The notes beneath the pieces are model-generated. The model did not search any database and was not told the DNA's origin. It saw only the letters and a program-made list of their open reading frames with translations. From contig CAMPCG010000056.1 in assembly GCA_946644025.1 (NCBI GenBank), positions 1-11,929 on the forward strand: a DNA stretch of 11,929 bases. Reading direction: 5' to 3'. A program made the translations under genes and the position numbers. How positions within the stretch are numbered: the stretch's first letter is position 1; every line of letters begins with the position of its first letter. Origin of the DNA: an uncultured Prevotellaceae bacterium. Lineage in GTDB: Bacteria; Bacteroidota; Bacteroidia; Bacteroidales; Bacteroidaceae. Of the stretch, positions 1 through 5,962 are shown in pieces.

Positions 1-59
1 AGAACTCTTACACCTCGCAGATGGTTCGCACCATCAAGTACCTCGCCGAGCTGAAGTAA
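1..59 (+). CDS. gap: Glyceraldehyde-3-phosphate dehydrogenase, C-terminal end (partial)
   Basis: Only the last 18 codons and the TAA stop are in the window; the start lies upstream. In frame with the stop the peptide reads NSYTSQMVRTIKYLAELK. This matches the end of class I GAPDH, where the conserved WYDNE(M/N)xY segment is followed by a final helix of the S.Q.VRT..Y type. The enzyme oxidises glyceraldehyde 3-phosphate to 1,3-bisphosphoglycerate with NAD+ and phosphate in cytoplasmic glycolysis. The catalytic Cys and His are outside the window, so activity cannot be judged. A strong terminator begins 30 bases after the stop, so this gene ends its transcription unit. The call rests on a short but characteristic tail. 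Confidence 0.8.
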   Translation, partial: NSYTSQMVRTIKYLAELK

Positions 60-88
60 GAGCCAAAAGGCATAAGACTACGTGTCTA

Positions 89-137
89 GGGCGCAGCAGC
101 ACACCAGCGTGTGCAGGCTGCGCCCTGACTGTTTTTT
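89..137 (+). terminator. Rho-independent terminator after gap
   Basis: GGGCGCAGC (89-97) pairs perfectly with GCTGCGCCC (117-125). Inside it, GCACAC (99-104) pairs with GTGTGC (109-114) around the loop CAGC. A run of six T lies at 132-137. The long GC-rich two-part stem plus T-tract is a textbook intrinsic terminator. It separates the GAPDH gene from the next promoter at 147-178. Confidence 0.9.
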
Positions 138-146
138 CTCAAAATG

Positions 147-178
147 TTTGGATGATTCAAAGAAATGTCGTATCTTTG
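147..178 (+). promoter_or_regulatory. Bacteroidetes-type promoter for the retropepsin gene
   Basis: TTTG at 147-150 and TATCTTTG at 171-178, 20 bases apart, match the Bacteroidetes -33/-7 consensus (TTTG ... TAnnTTTG). Transcription should begin near 183-187. That leaves about 130 bases of leader before the protease start at 316. It lies directly after the gap terminator, which supports a separate transcription unit. Confidence 0.8.
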
Positions 179-206
179 CGGCGAGAACAAGAAATACCGA
201 TGAATT

Positions 207-404
207 ATGGAGACAAGGAAATTCAAACAAGTACCGTCTATCAATCGCATAGGCAGCGGTAATCCAAATATTCCGCGTCCTGTTATCGTATGTTTCGGGA
301 AAAAGCAAAAAGAGCATGAACGTATTATTACCCGCCCCATGCGTACAGATTCACGTGCCATTGGTACTGGAAAACCCATCAACTGGAACGAAGTGTATAG
401 TTGA
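207..404 (+). CDS. Possible small leader ORF overlapping the aspartic protease
   Basis: This is a 65-residue open frame from an ATG about 20 bases after the expected transcription start. It overlaps the first 89 bases of the protease gene in another frame. It is basic, begins METRKFKQVPSINRIG and has no family I recognise. No signal peptide, membrane segment or known motif is visible. It could be a genuine small partner that couples translation of the protease, or just an open stretch of 5' leader. A competing short frame starts at 199 and stops after 20 codons. Confidence is low because no ribosome binding site is evident and the overlap region is clearly used by the protease. Confidence 0.3.
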   Translation: METRKFKQVPSINRIGSGNPNIPRPVIVCFGKKQKEHERIITRPMRTDSRAIGTGKPINWNEVYS

Positions 405-738
405 CGCAAAAGTAGACACCGGCTCTTTTGCAACAGTCATTTCTTCTGCCACAATGACTAAACTGGGGTTAGAAGTCTTTACAAGCGACTGGGTTGAATT
501 GGCCAATGGCGAGGCTGCGCAAAGCGACGTTTGCATGTGTCGCATTCACCTGTCGGAGGATGAAGAGAAACTCGACCTCCCAATATATGTAATGAACAGT
601 GACAACGAACAGGCGCTTTTGGGCATGGACATATTGTCACTGGGCGACTTTCATGCCTCCCATTTTGTAAATCCTGAAGGTCAGCAGTGGTTAAGATTCC
701 AATTTAACTTGCTGGAAGACGAGTGGCTGGTTAGATAA
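316..738 (+). CDS. Retropepsin-like aspartic protease family protein
   Basis: This 140-residue protein has the single-domain retropepsin-like fold pattern (clan AA). Strands around residues 11-33 lead into the catalytic V-D34-T35-G36-S motif. Near the end comes the family's second signature LLGMDIL (101-107), followed by GDFHAS (110-115). One DTG per chain means the active enzyme would be a homodimer, as in retroviral proteases. There is no signal peptide or transmembrane segment, so it should be cytoplasmic. Its substrate is unknown. The start at 316 is preceded by AGAG and places the first strand at the right distance from DTG. It has its own promoter at 147-178 and faces the rhamnosidase gene tail-to-tail. 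Its A+T content is higher than that of most neighbours. The family is widespread in bacteria as small stand-alone proteins, and no retroelement genes accompany it here. Confidence 0.85.
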   Translation: MNVLLPAPCVQIHVPLVLENPSTGTKCIVDAKVDTGSFATVISSATMTKLGLEVFTSDWVELANGEAAQSDVCMCRIHLSEDEEKLDLPIYVMNSDNEQALLGMDILSLGDFHASHFVNPEGQQWLRFQFNLLEDEWLVR

Positions 739-779
739 TAACTCGCCATGCGCCTTCGCGGACGATTTACGCAAGGGAC

Positions 780-2831
780 TTAACAGTCCTGTGTGACCGA
801 CTCTCCGGCGGGGATGTCTGTACGTCGGTCGCCGACGATGAGCGTGCCGTGTCCGCCGTCGCTGCTGACGGTCACCGACTTACGGTCCATCCTGACGTGA
901 ATCTTGCCGAAGGGCGTAGGCACGTCGCCCTCCATCCACTCCATACCGCCCAGGACGGGGCGCACCTCATACTCCTCGTAGCCGGGCTTCACAGGGCTCA
1001 CACCGAGGAAGTACCTACCTATTATATATATAGGCGAGGCACCCCAGGCGTGGCAGAGGCTCTTGCCGTAGGGCCGGCCGTACATGGCCAGGTGCTCGGC
1101 GCCCTGCTCCTCGGGGTTGTACTTCTCCCAGAAGGTGGTGGCGCCCAGGCGGAGCATCCCGCCCCAGTAGGACTTCATCTCGGCGAGCACCCGCGCCTGA
1201 AGGCCCATCTGGCAGAGGGCCTCCAGCTCGTAGAAGCGCATGTAGGGCGTAGTGATGGCGGGCACGTCGGCGTTGAGCAGCACGCTGTGCAGGATTTTGG
1301 CCTTCGTCTCCTGAGAGCAGAAGTCGTAGATGAGGGCGAAGATGTTGGGGAAGGGCGTCACCTGCGTGTCCTCGCGGTATCGCCGTTCGTCCGTGCCGCT
1401 GTTTTCCAAGGCGTGGATGTAGGCTTTCCTGTCCGGGCTGTATAGGCGACGGTCGGTGACCTCGTGTACCTTCCGGGCCAGTGCCGCGTATTTTTCGGCC
1501 TCGGCATCGTGCCCCAGCAGTCGGCCACAGTGCTCCATCGTCTGGAGGGCCTTCCAGTAGAGTATCTGCTCGAAGGCCAGCACGCCATGCTTGCCCATGG
1601 GGAAGTCGGCCCAGTCCACGAAAATCCAGTCGTCTTCTCGGCCCTCGGCCATGCACCCGTCGGTGGCTCGGCCAACGGCGTAGTCCATGAGCGTCACCAT
1701 GCGGGGCCACATCTCGCCTACGAAATCGCGGTCGGCGGTGTAGAGGTAGTAGTCGGCAATGGACTTGAACCAGTAGAAGGTGTAGTCCATGATGGTGTTC
1801 ACGTGGGCGGTGACGGGGTCTTTGCCGCGCAGCTGGCGGATGGTGCGCCTGACGCAGCCGGTGTCGAATCGCAGGTAGTAGTTCATCAGGTAGCTCTGTA
1901 TGGCGTCGCCGCTCCACACCCAGCGGTCGCGCTTGATGCCGTCGCAGAAGAACTCGCGCGTGGTGAGGTCGAGGGTGCGGGCCGACACCTGCCAGATGCG
2001 GTTCAGCTCGTCGTCGCTGCAGCGGAAGGTGCCGCTCCGGCCTTCATCGAAGGGGGCATACTCTTCCAGCATGGTCAGGGCGTCGAAGTCTACGGTGCCC
2101 TCCCTCACTATGCTGACGTAGCGGAAGGCCTTGCTGCCGAAGAGGGGGCGCCTGGCCGACTGGGCACAGGCGGCGGGGGTAACACGACAGACGTCGAGGG
2201 TCTCGCAGCGGTCGTGGTCGAGGGCTTCCTCGCGGCTCTCGCCGTAGAAGACGCGTAGCACGCCCTCGCCGCGAAGGCCGTGGAAGAGGAGGTAGCCGAA
2301 GGTCTCACGCCCGAAGTCATAGACCGCACCGCCGCCGACGGGAGCGAGCGGCCTCGTGGGCAGGTTGTAATGCAGAGGGCTGTCAAGCCCATAGCCCACG
2401 GGCACGTAGACACCCGAGCCGTGGGCCACGCCAAGCTCGTCTATCCAGATTTTGTCCTCGTAGGTTGCCGTCCAGCCGGGTCCGGTCTTCACCGTGGGCC
2501 CGTCGATGAAGAGGGCCGGCGGCGACTGCTGGTTCCACACCTTCAGCGTCAGCCGATGGCGCCCGGCAGGGATGGTCACCGGCAGGCCGTCGGCGAAGGC
2601 CGTCAGCTGTCCGTCGATGGCGAGATTGCAGCGGCCCTCACAAAGAATCGTCACAGTCTCCTCAACCGCCAGGTCGACCGTTGCGGCAAAGGCCACGGTG
2701 GGCCAGTGGCTGTCCTGCTTCCAAAAGGGCGGAAACATGGAGCCGCGCTCCGTGCGTCGGTTGTTGAACCTATTGCCCAGCCACACCTCAAAATCGCCGG
2801 GATACCATATCCAAGTTGCTCGTTTACTCAT
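780..2831 (-). CDS. GH78 alpha-L-rhamnosidase-like glycoside hydrolase
   Basis: This 683-residue enzyme is predicted to cleave terminal alpha-L-rhamnose from glycans or glycosides. Residues 1-255 look like the beta-sandwich domains that precede the catalytic barrel. The (alpha/alpha)6 domain spans about 260-605 and the closing beta-domain about 606-683. The catalytic-site motif lies at 297-309 (D297-G-I-K-R-D302-R-W-V-W-S-G-D309). Its acidic spacing (0, +5, +12) equals that of the known GH78 site Asp567/Glu572/Asp579 in BsRhaB. The likely general base is E569 in TTFWEKYNP, followed by HAWGASP (594-600). The usual general-acid Glu is Asp302 here. There is no signal peptide, so it should act in the cytoplasm on imported rhamnosides. 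At 683 residues it is shorter than many GH78 enzymes (about 900-1100). No SusC/SusD or transporter genes are adjacent, so it is an orphan rather than a PUL member. The exact substrate cannot be told. Confidence 0.85.
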   Translation of the reverse strand: MSKRATWIWYPGDFEVWLGNRFNNRRTERGSMFPPFWKQDSHWPTVAFAATVDLAVEETVTILCEGRCNLAIDGQLTAFADGLPVTIPAGRHRLTLKVWNQQSPPALFIDGPTVKTGPGWTATYEDKIWIDELGVAHGSGVYVPVGYGLDSPLHYNLPTRPLAPVGGGAVYDFGRETFGYLLFHGLRGEGVLRVFYGESREEALDHDRCETLDVCRVTPAACAQSARRPLFGSKAFRYVSIVREGTVDFDALTMLEEYAPFDEGRSGTFRCSDDELNRIWQVSARTLDLTTREFFCDGIKRDRWVWSGDAIQSYLMNYYLRFDTGCVRRTIRQLRGKDPVTAHVNTIMDYTFYWFKSIADYYLYTADRDFVGEMWPRMVTLMDYAVGRATDGCMAEGREDDWIFVDWADFPMGKHGVLAFEQILYWKALQTMEHCGRLLGHDAEAEKYAALARKVHEVTDRRLYSPDRKAYIHALENSGTDERRYREDTQVTPFPNIFALIYDFCSQETKAKILHSVLLNADVPAITTPYMRFYELEALCQMGLQARVLAEMKSYWGGMLRLGATTFWEKYNPEEQGAEHLAMYGRPYGKSLCHAWGASPIYIIGRYFLGVSPVKPGYEEYEVRPVLGGMEWMEGDVPTPFGKIHVRMDRKSVTVSSDGGHGTLIVGDRRTDIPAGESVTQDC

Positions 2832-2853
2832 AGTTACAGCTTTAATTCATGCC

Positions 2854-2885
2854 CAAAGGTAAGTAAAAACAGGGTAACGGCCAAG
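2854..2885 (-). promoter_or_regulatory. Promoter for the GH78 gene
   Basis: Read on the minus strand, TACCTTTG (2861 down to 2854) matches the TAnnTTTG -7 box. CTTGG (2885 down to 2881) supplies the -33 element, with about 20 bases between them. The predicted transcript starts near 2847, only about 15-20 bases before the GH78 ATG at 2831, giving a short leader. Confidence 0.65.
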
Positions 2886-2936
2886 GAATTAACAGTATTT
2901 AGGCCTAAAAATTAAATGCAAAAGTTTGTCAAAAGC

Positions 2937-2967
2937 TTTGCAGATTCATATTTTTTGTATACCTTTG
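2937..2967 (+). promoter_or_regulatory. Promoter for the coiled-coil lipoprotein gene
   Basis: TTTG (2937-2940) and TACCTTTG (2960-2967) are 19 bases apart and match the Bacteroidetes promoter pattern. The transcript should begin near 2972-2976. That leaves a leader of roughly 105 bases before the ATG at 3080, and this leader contains the hairpin at 3039-3062. The promoter is back-to-back with the GH78 promoter on the other strand. Confidence 0.75.
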
Positions 2968-3038
2968 CATCGCCTTTCCGAGGTTTGAGAAAATCAGGAT
3001 GGGTAATAGTTAAGTCTAGTTTAGTTTTTGTGTTGGTT

Positions 3039-3062
3039 GAGGGCTGGTGATTACCAGCCCTC
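3039..3062 (+). promoter_or_regulatory. Perfect hairpin in the lipoprotein mRNA leader
   Basis: GAGGGCTGGT (3039-3048) pairs perfectly with ACCAGCCCTC (3053-3062) around a GATT loop. It ends 17 bases before the ATG at 3080. It is followed by ATTTAATTAAAC, which is A/T-rich but has no T-run, so it would be a weak terminator at best. It may stabilise the mRNA, act as an attenuator, or end a short RNA of about 90 bases from the promoter at 2937-2967. The structure is seen directly; the role is inferred. Confidence 0.6.
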
Positions 3063-3079
3063 ATTTAATTAAACAAGTA

Positions 3080-3454
3080 ATGATTATGATGACCAAAAAA
3101 CTTCTCTTCTCTTTTCTTTTTGCCGGTCTGTTCCTGTTCTCGGCATCATGCAGTGACAATTCGCGCCGTGCCGAGATTGAGCAGCGCCGCACCGCCCTGA
3201 AGCACAAGCAGGACAGCACGCTGGAGGCCTCGCAGCGCGAGCTGGCCGTGGTGGACAGCACGCTGGAGGCCGTGAAGGCTGAGTATGAGCGCATGAAAGC
3301 CGAAGTGGAACAGCACAAGAAGGAGCTGCGCGCCACCCCCGACGAGCTGACGGCCCTCACACAACTGCGCATGAGGCGCGACTCGCTGCAAGTGCAGTGG
3401 GACGTGCTCGGCGCGAAAATAAAGTATATCAGGAAGAAGCAGCAGGAGAACTAA
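3080..3454 (+). CDS. Small coiled-coil lipoprotein of unknown function
   Basis: This is a secreted lipoprotein of about 124 residues. A positively charged start (MTKK) is followed by a hydrophobic stretch LLFSFLFAGLFLF and a lipobox ending in S-A-S-C. It would be cleaved by signal peptidase II and anchored by that Cys. The mature part is almost entirely charged helix. From SDNSRRAEIEQ through to the end, heptad-like spacing of Leu, Val and Ala with many E, K, R and Q suggests a coiled coil. A DST-LE repeat occurs twice, about 15 residues apart. The start could be the ATG at 3080, 3086 or 3089. A GTG frame from 3047 was not used because it runs through the hairpin and adds an unneeded tail before the signal peptide. 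The stop overlaps the stop of the opposite gene. The function is unknown; a periplasmic spacer or scaffold is possible. Confidence 0.75.
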   Translation: MIMMTKKLLFSFLFAGLFLFSASCSDNSRRAEIEQRRTALKHKQDSTLEASQRELAVVDSTLEAVKAEYERMKAEVEQHKKELRATPDELTALTQLRMRRDSLQVQWDVLGAKIKYIRKKQQEN

Positions 3455-5220
3455 GCCAGCGCAAGGCCTGCCTGGACTTTCTCCATGACGCGCAAGAAGT
3501 TGCCTCCCCAAATCTTCTGAATGTCGGCCTCGCCATAGCGGCGGGCAAGCAGCTGGCGGGTGAAGTTCGTCAGCTCGCTGGCATCGGCCAGTCCCGGCAC
3601 GCCGCCGTCGCCGTCGAAGTCGGTGCCCAGGCCCACGTGGTCTATGCCCATCACCTCGATGGCATGGTCAAGGTGGGCCATGGCCGTAAGGATGTCGGCC
3701 TCCGAGGGCTGCGCCGACAGGAAGCCGGGATAGAGGGTAATCTGGCAGACGCCGCCCTTCCGGGCCAGCGCACGCATCTGGTCGTCGGTAAGGTTGCGGG
3801 GATGGTCGCAGAGCGCGCGTGCCGAGGAGTGGCTGCAGACGATGGGCAGGCGGCTGATGTCGAGCGCGTCGTAGAAGCTGCGCTCGTGGGCATGGCTGAG
3901 GTCGACCATGATGCCCAGCTCGTTCATGCGGCCGATGACGTCGGCGCCGAAGGGGCTCACGCCGCCCCACGTGGCGCTGCCCTTGGCCGAGTCGCAGATG
4001 GTGTTGTCGCCATTGTGGCAAAGGGTGATGTAGACCACGCCGCGGTTCTTGAAGTGGTTCAGGTTGTCGAGGTTGTCCTCCAGGGCCAGGCCGTTCTCTA
4101 TGCCGAGCATGATGCTCTTGCGCCCTGCCAGCTTATTGGCCCTGAGGTCGGCGGGAGTGCGGGCCAGGGCCAGGTAGTCGCTGTTGGCGGCAGCAATCTG
4201 CTCTAAGCGGTCGAAGATGCCGTCGGCGTAGGCCTTGGGTGTCGGCGCCAGGTTGTCGGCCTCGACGGTCCAGCCCGCGTCGCTCCTGCTCCAGCCCTTC
4301 TGCGGCAGATAGGCCACCATGATGGTAGCGTCGAGCCGCCCCTCGGTCATCTTGTGCAGGTCGACGAGTATACGGTCGTCGCGGGTGGCGATGTCGATGC
4401 CCTGGGGGAAGAGCATGGGCGTGTCGCAATGGGTGTCGAGGGTGAGCACCCGGCTGTGCAATTCCTTCACTTTGCGGAATGTCTCGGCCTCGCGGACGAG
4501 CCAGTGGAAGAGCGGCAGTCCGTCGTCGGCCATGCACTCGGGATGCCACTGCACGCCGATGACGGGTTTGTGCTCCCGGCTTTCCACGGCCTCGATGATG
4601 CAGTCGCAAGCAGAGGCAGTGACGCTCAAGTGAGGGCCGGGGACGCTCACGGCCTGATGGTGGAAAGAGTTGACGAAGAGCCTCTCACGTCCGAATATCT
4701 GGCTCAGCACGGAACCTTCGACGACGTTTACGCTATGGGTAGGCACCGAGCGGTCGGCCTCCTGCGAATGTTTGACAGTGGGGTCGTCAATATTCTGCCT
4801 GACCTTGCCGCCCAGAGCTATGGCCAGCGTCTGTATGCCGCGGCAGATGCCGAGGATGGGCATCTGGCGCTGGTAGGCCAGGCGGGTGATGAGCAGCTCG
4901 GGCATGTCACGCTCGGCGCAGATGCCTCCCAGCCGCGGCTCCGGTTCCTGACCCATGAAGAGCGGGTTGATGTCGGCACCGCCGCTGAGCAGCAGGGCGT
5001 CGACGCGGTCCAAGGTCTCCAGGATGGCGGCCTCATCGTCAAGGGGCGGGATGACGAGCGGTGTGCCCCCCGCACGTAGCACCTGCTTGTAATAGCCCTC
5101 GCCGAGCTTGCACGTCTGCTCGCCGTAGTTTCCGGTAATGCCAACGACCGGCCGTCTGCCGGCAACGGGGAAGTGCTGGTGGAGGGAGGCCAGGCGGGCG
5201 TTGAAGTCAAATCTTTCCAT
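3451..5220 (-). CDS. Two-domain peptidase: C26 gamma-glutamyl hydrolase fused to M19 dipeptidase
   Basis: This 589-residue protein has two complete enzyme domains. Residues 23-245 are a class I glutamine amidotransferase-like C26 domain of the PuuD type. They carry the GG loop (LLLSGGADINP, 77-87), nucleophile C126 in GICRG, NSFHHQAV (184-191), and the H226/E228 pair in QWHPE. Residues 255-585 are an M19 (renal dipeptidase) metal-binding domain. Its likely zinc ligands are H264 and D266 in DTHCD, bridging E375 in GIENG, H443 in LSHAH, H464 in CSHSS, and D534 in GTDFDG; H402 fits the substrate-binding His. All key residues appear intact in both halves. There is no signal peptide, so it is predicted cytoplasmic. 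C26 enzymes cut gamma-glutamyl bonds and M19 enzymes cut dipeptides such as Cys-Gly, so stepwise breakdown of a gamma-glutamyl peptide is a natural inference. No clear promoter is seen directly upstream. Confidence 0.9.
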   Translation of the reverse strand: MERFDFNARLASLHQHFPVAGRRPVVGITGNYGEQTCKLGEGYYKQVLRAGGTPLVIPPLDDEAAILETLDRVDALLLSGGADINPLFMGQEPEPRLGGICAERDMPELLITRLAYQRQMPILGICRGIQTLAIALGGKVRQNIDDPTVKHSQEADRSVPTHSVNVVEGSVLSQIFGRERLFVNSFHHQAVSVPGPHLSVTASACDCIIEAVESREHKPVIGVQWHPECMADDGLPLFHWLVREAETFRKVKELHSRVLTLDTHCDTPMLFPQGIDIATRDDRILVDLHKMTEGRLDATIMVAYLPQKGWSRSDAGWTVEADNLAPTPKAYADGIFDRLEQIAAANSDYLALARTPADLRANKLAGRKSIMLGIENGLALEDNLDNLNHFKNRGVVYITLCHNGDNTICDSAKGSATWGGVSPFGADVIGRMNELGIMVDLSHAHERSFYDALDISRLPIVCSHSSARALCDHPRNLTDDQMRALARKGGVCQITLYPGFLSAQPSEADILTAMAHLDHAIEVMGIDHVGLGTDFDGDGGVPGLADASELTNFTRQLLARRYGEADIQKIWGGNFLRVMEKVQAGLALA

Positions 5221-5239
5221 GTTGTTATTATTTTGGGGG

Positions 5240-5480
5240 AGTGAAAGGGGAGTGAAAGGGACGTTTGATTTGGAAGTGAAAGGGGAGTGAAAGGGGAGTG
5301 AAAGGGACGTTTGATTTGGAAGTGAAAGGAAGTATAAGGGGAGTGAAAGGGACGTTTGATTTAGAAATAAAAAGGGGAGTGAAAGGGACGATAGTTCTTA
5401 CCGCTTAAGGTAACGTCTCTTTCACTCCCCCTTCACTCCTCTTTCACTTCCCTTTCACTCCCCTTAAGATTCACTCCTCC
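5240..5480. repeat. AGTGAAAGG repeat array with inverted half
   Basis: The spacer between the Lrp gene and the C26-M19 gene is nearly all repeat. AGTGAAAGG occurs at about 5240, 5251, 5275, 5286, 5297, 5321, 5342 and 5378. A longer unit, GAGTGAAAGGGACG, starts at 5250, 5296, 5341 and 5377. The first three copies continue as TTTGATTT. From 5418 the same word appears inverted (TTTCACTCC and variants), about four times. The array reaches the Lrp stop codon, where TTCACTCCTCC covers the TGA and last Glu codons. The inverted part makes the terminator at 5361-5430. The spacing between units is uneven and there are no unique spacers, so this is not a CRISPR array. Confidence 0.85.
5361..5430 (-). 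terminator. Terminator for the FKBP-Lrp transcript, built from repeat units
   Basis: On the minus strand the segment 5430-5414 pairs with 5390-5374 (17 bases, one G-T type mismatch). An inner TTACC/GGTAA stem (5398-5402 with 5409-5413) closes a 6-base loop, with a 7-base bulge on one side. Directly after the hairpin, reading in the direction of the Lrp gene, comes TTTTTATTT (5373 down to 5365). A long stem followed by a T-rich tract, 40 bases after the Lrp stop, is a good intrinsic terminator. If it works fully, the C26-M19 gene needs its own promoter. Confidence 0.7.
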
Positions 5481-5944
5481 TCGTCGTCGAAGTGTACGGG
5501 AATATCGCGCTTAAAACTCTGTTCAAGAGAAATGAGCGTCTCGGTAGACACCACGCCGGGAATCTCCTGCAGCTGTCCGTTGAGCAGGTGCATGAGTTGC
5601 TCGTTGTCGCGTGCGAAGAGCTTGGCAATCATGGTGTAGGGTCCGGTAGTGAAGTGGCACTCCACCACCTCGGGAATCAGTTCCAGCCGTTTCACCACCT
5701 CCTTGTACATGGAGCCGCGCTCCAGGGTGATGCCCACGTAGGTGCAGGTGCGGTAGCCCAACGACATGGGGTTGACGTCGAATCCGCTGCCTATGATGAC
5801 TCCACTCTCTATGAGCCGCTGCACACGCTGATGCACGGCAGCACGCGATACGTTGCACTCCTCGGCCACATCCTTAAAGGGTATGCGGGCGTTCTTCGAG
5901 AGTATGCTCAGTATTTTCTTGTCCAGGTTGTCGATTTTCTCCAT
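5471..5944 (-). CDS. Lrp/AsnC family transcriptional regulator
   Basis: This 157-residue cytoplasmic DNA-binding protein has the standard family length. The N-terminal helix-turn-helix spans about residues 5-50 (DNLDKKILSILSKNARIPFKDVAEE, then NVSRAAVHQRVQRLIESGVI). A RAM ligand-binding and oligomerisation domain follows at about 65-145, with the typical PEVVECHFTTGPY (91-103) where amino-acid effectors bind in relatives. It ends in an acidic tail, DDEEE, encoded partly by the adjacent repeat array. It is the last gene of the FKBP cluster, 18 bases after the preceding stop, and is followed by a terminator. Lrp-type regulators usually sense amino acids. The neighbouring peptidase gene is a plausible target, but no operator could be identified from the sequence. 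Confidence 0.9.
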   Translation of the reverse strand: MEKIDNLDKKILSILSKNARIPFKDVAEECNVSRAAVHQRVQRLIESGVIIGSGFDVNPMSLGYRTCTYVGITLERGSMYKEVVKRLELIPEVVECHFTTGPYTMIAKLFARDNEQLMHLLNGQLQEIPGVVSTETLISLEQSFKRDIPVHFDDEEE

Positions 5945-5962
5945 GAGTATTCTGTGGGGATG

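Noticed and set aside
316..738. Retroelement or phage remnant suggested by the retropepsin fold
   Set aside because: No reverse transcriptase, integrase, capsid or terminal repeats are nearby. Stand-alone retropepsin-like proteins are common in bacteria.
849..2862. Long plus-strand open frames opposite the GH78 gene
   Set aside because: They are shadows caused by the GC-rich codon bias of the real gene; their translations have no domain character and no promoter.
3047..3079. GTG start of the lipoprotein at 3047
   Set aside because: It lies inside the leader hairpin and would put 11 extra residues before a clean lipoprotein signal peptide.
3397..5079. Plus-strand frames opposite the C26-M19 gene
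   Set aside because: They overlap a gene with two intact catalytic domains and show no recognisable motif.
5240..5480. CRISPR array
   Set aside because: The repeats are 9-14 bases, unevenly spaced, occur in both orientations, have no unique spacers, and no cas genes are present.
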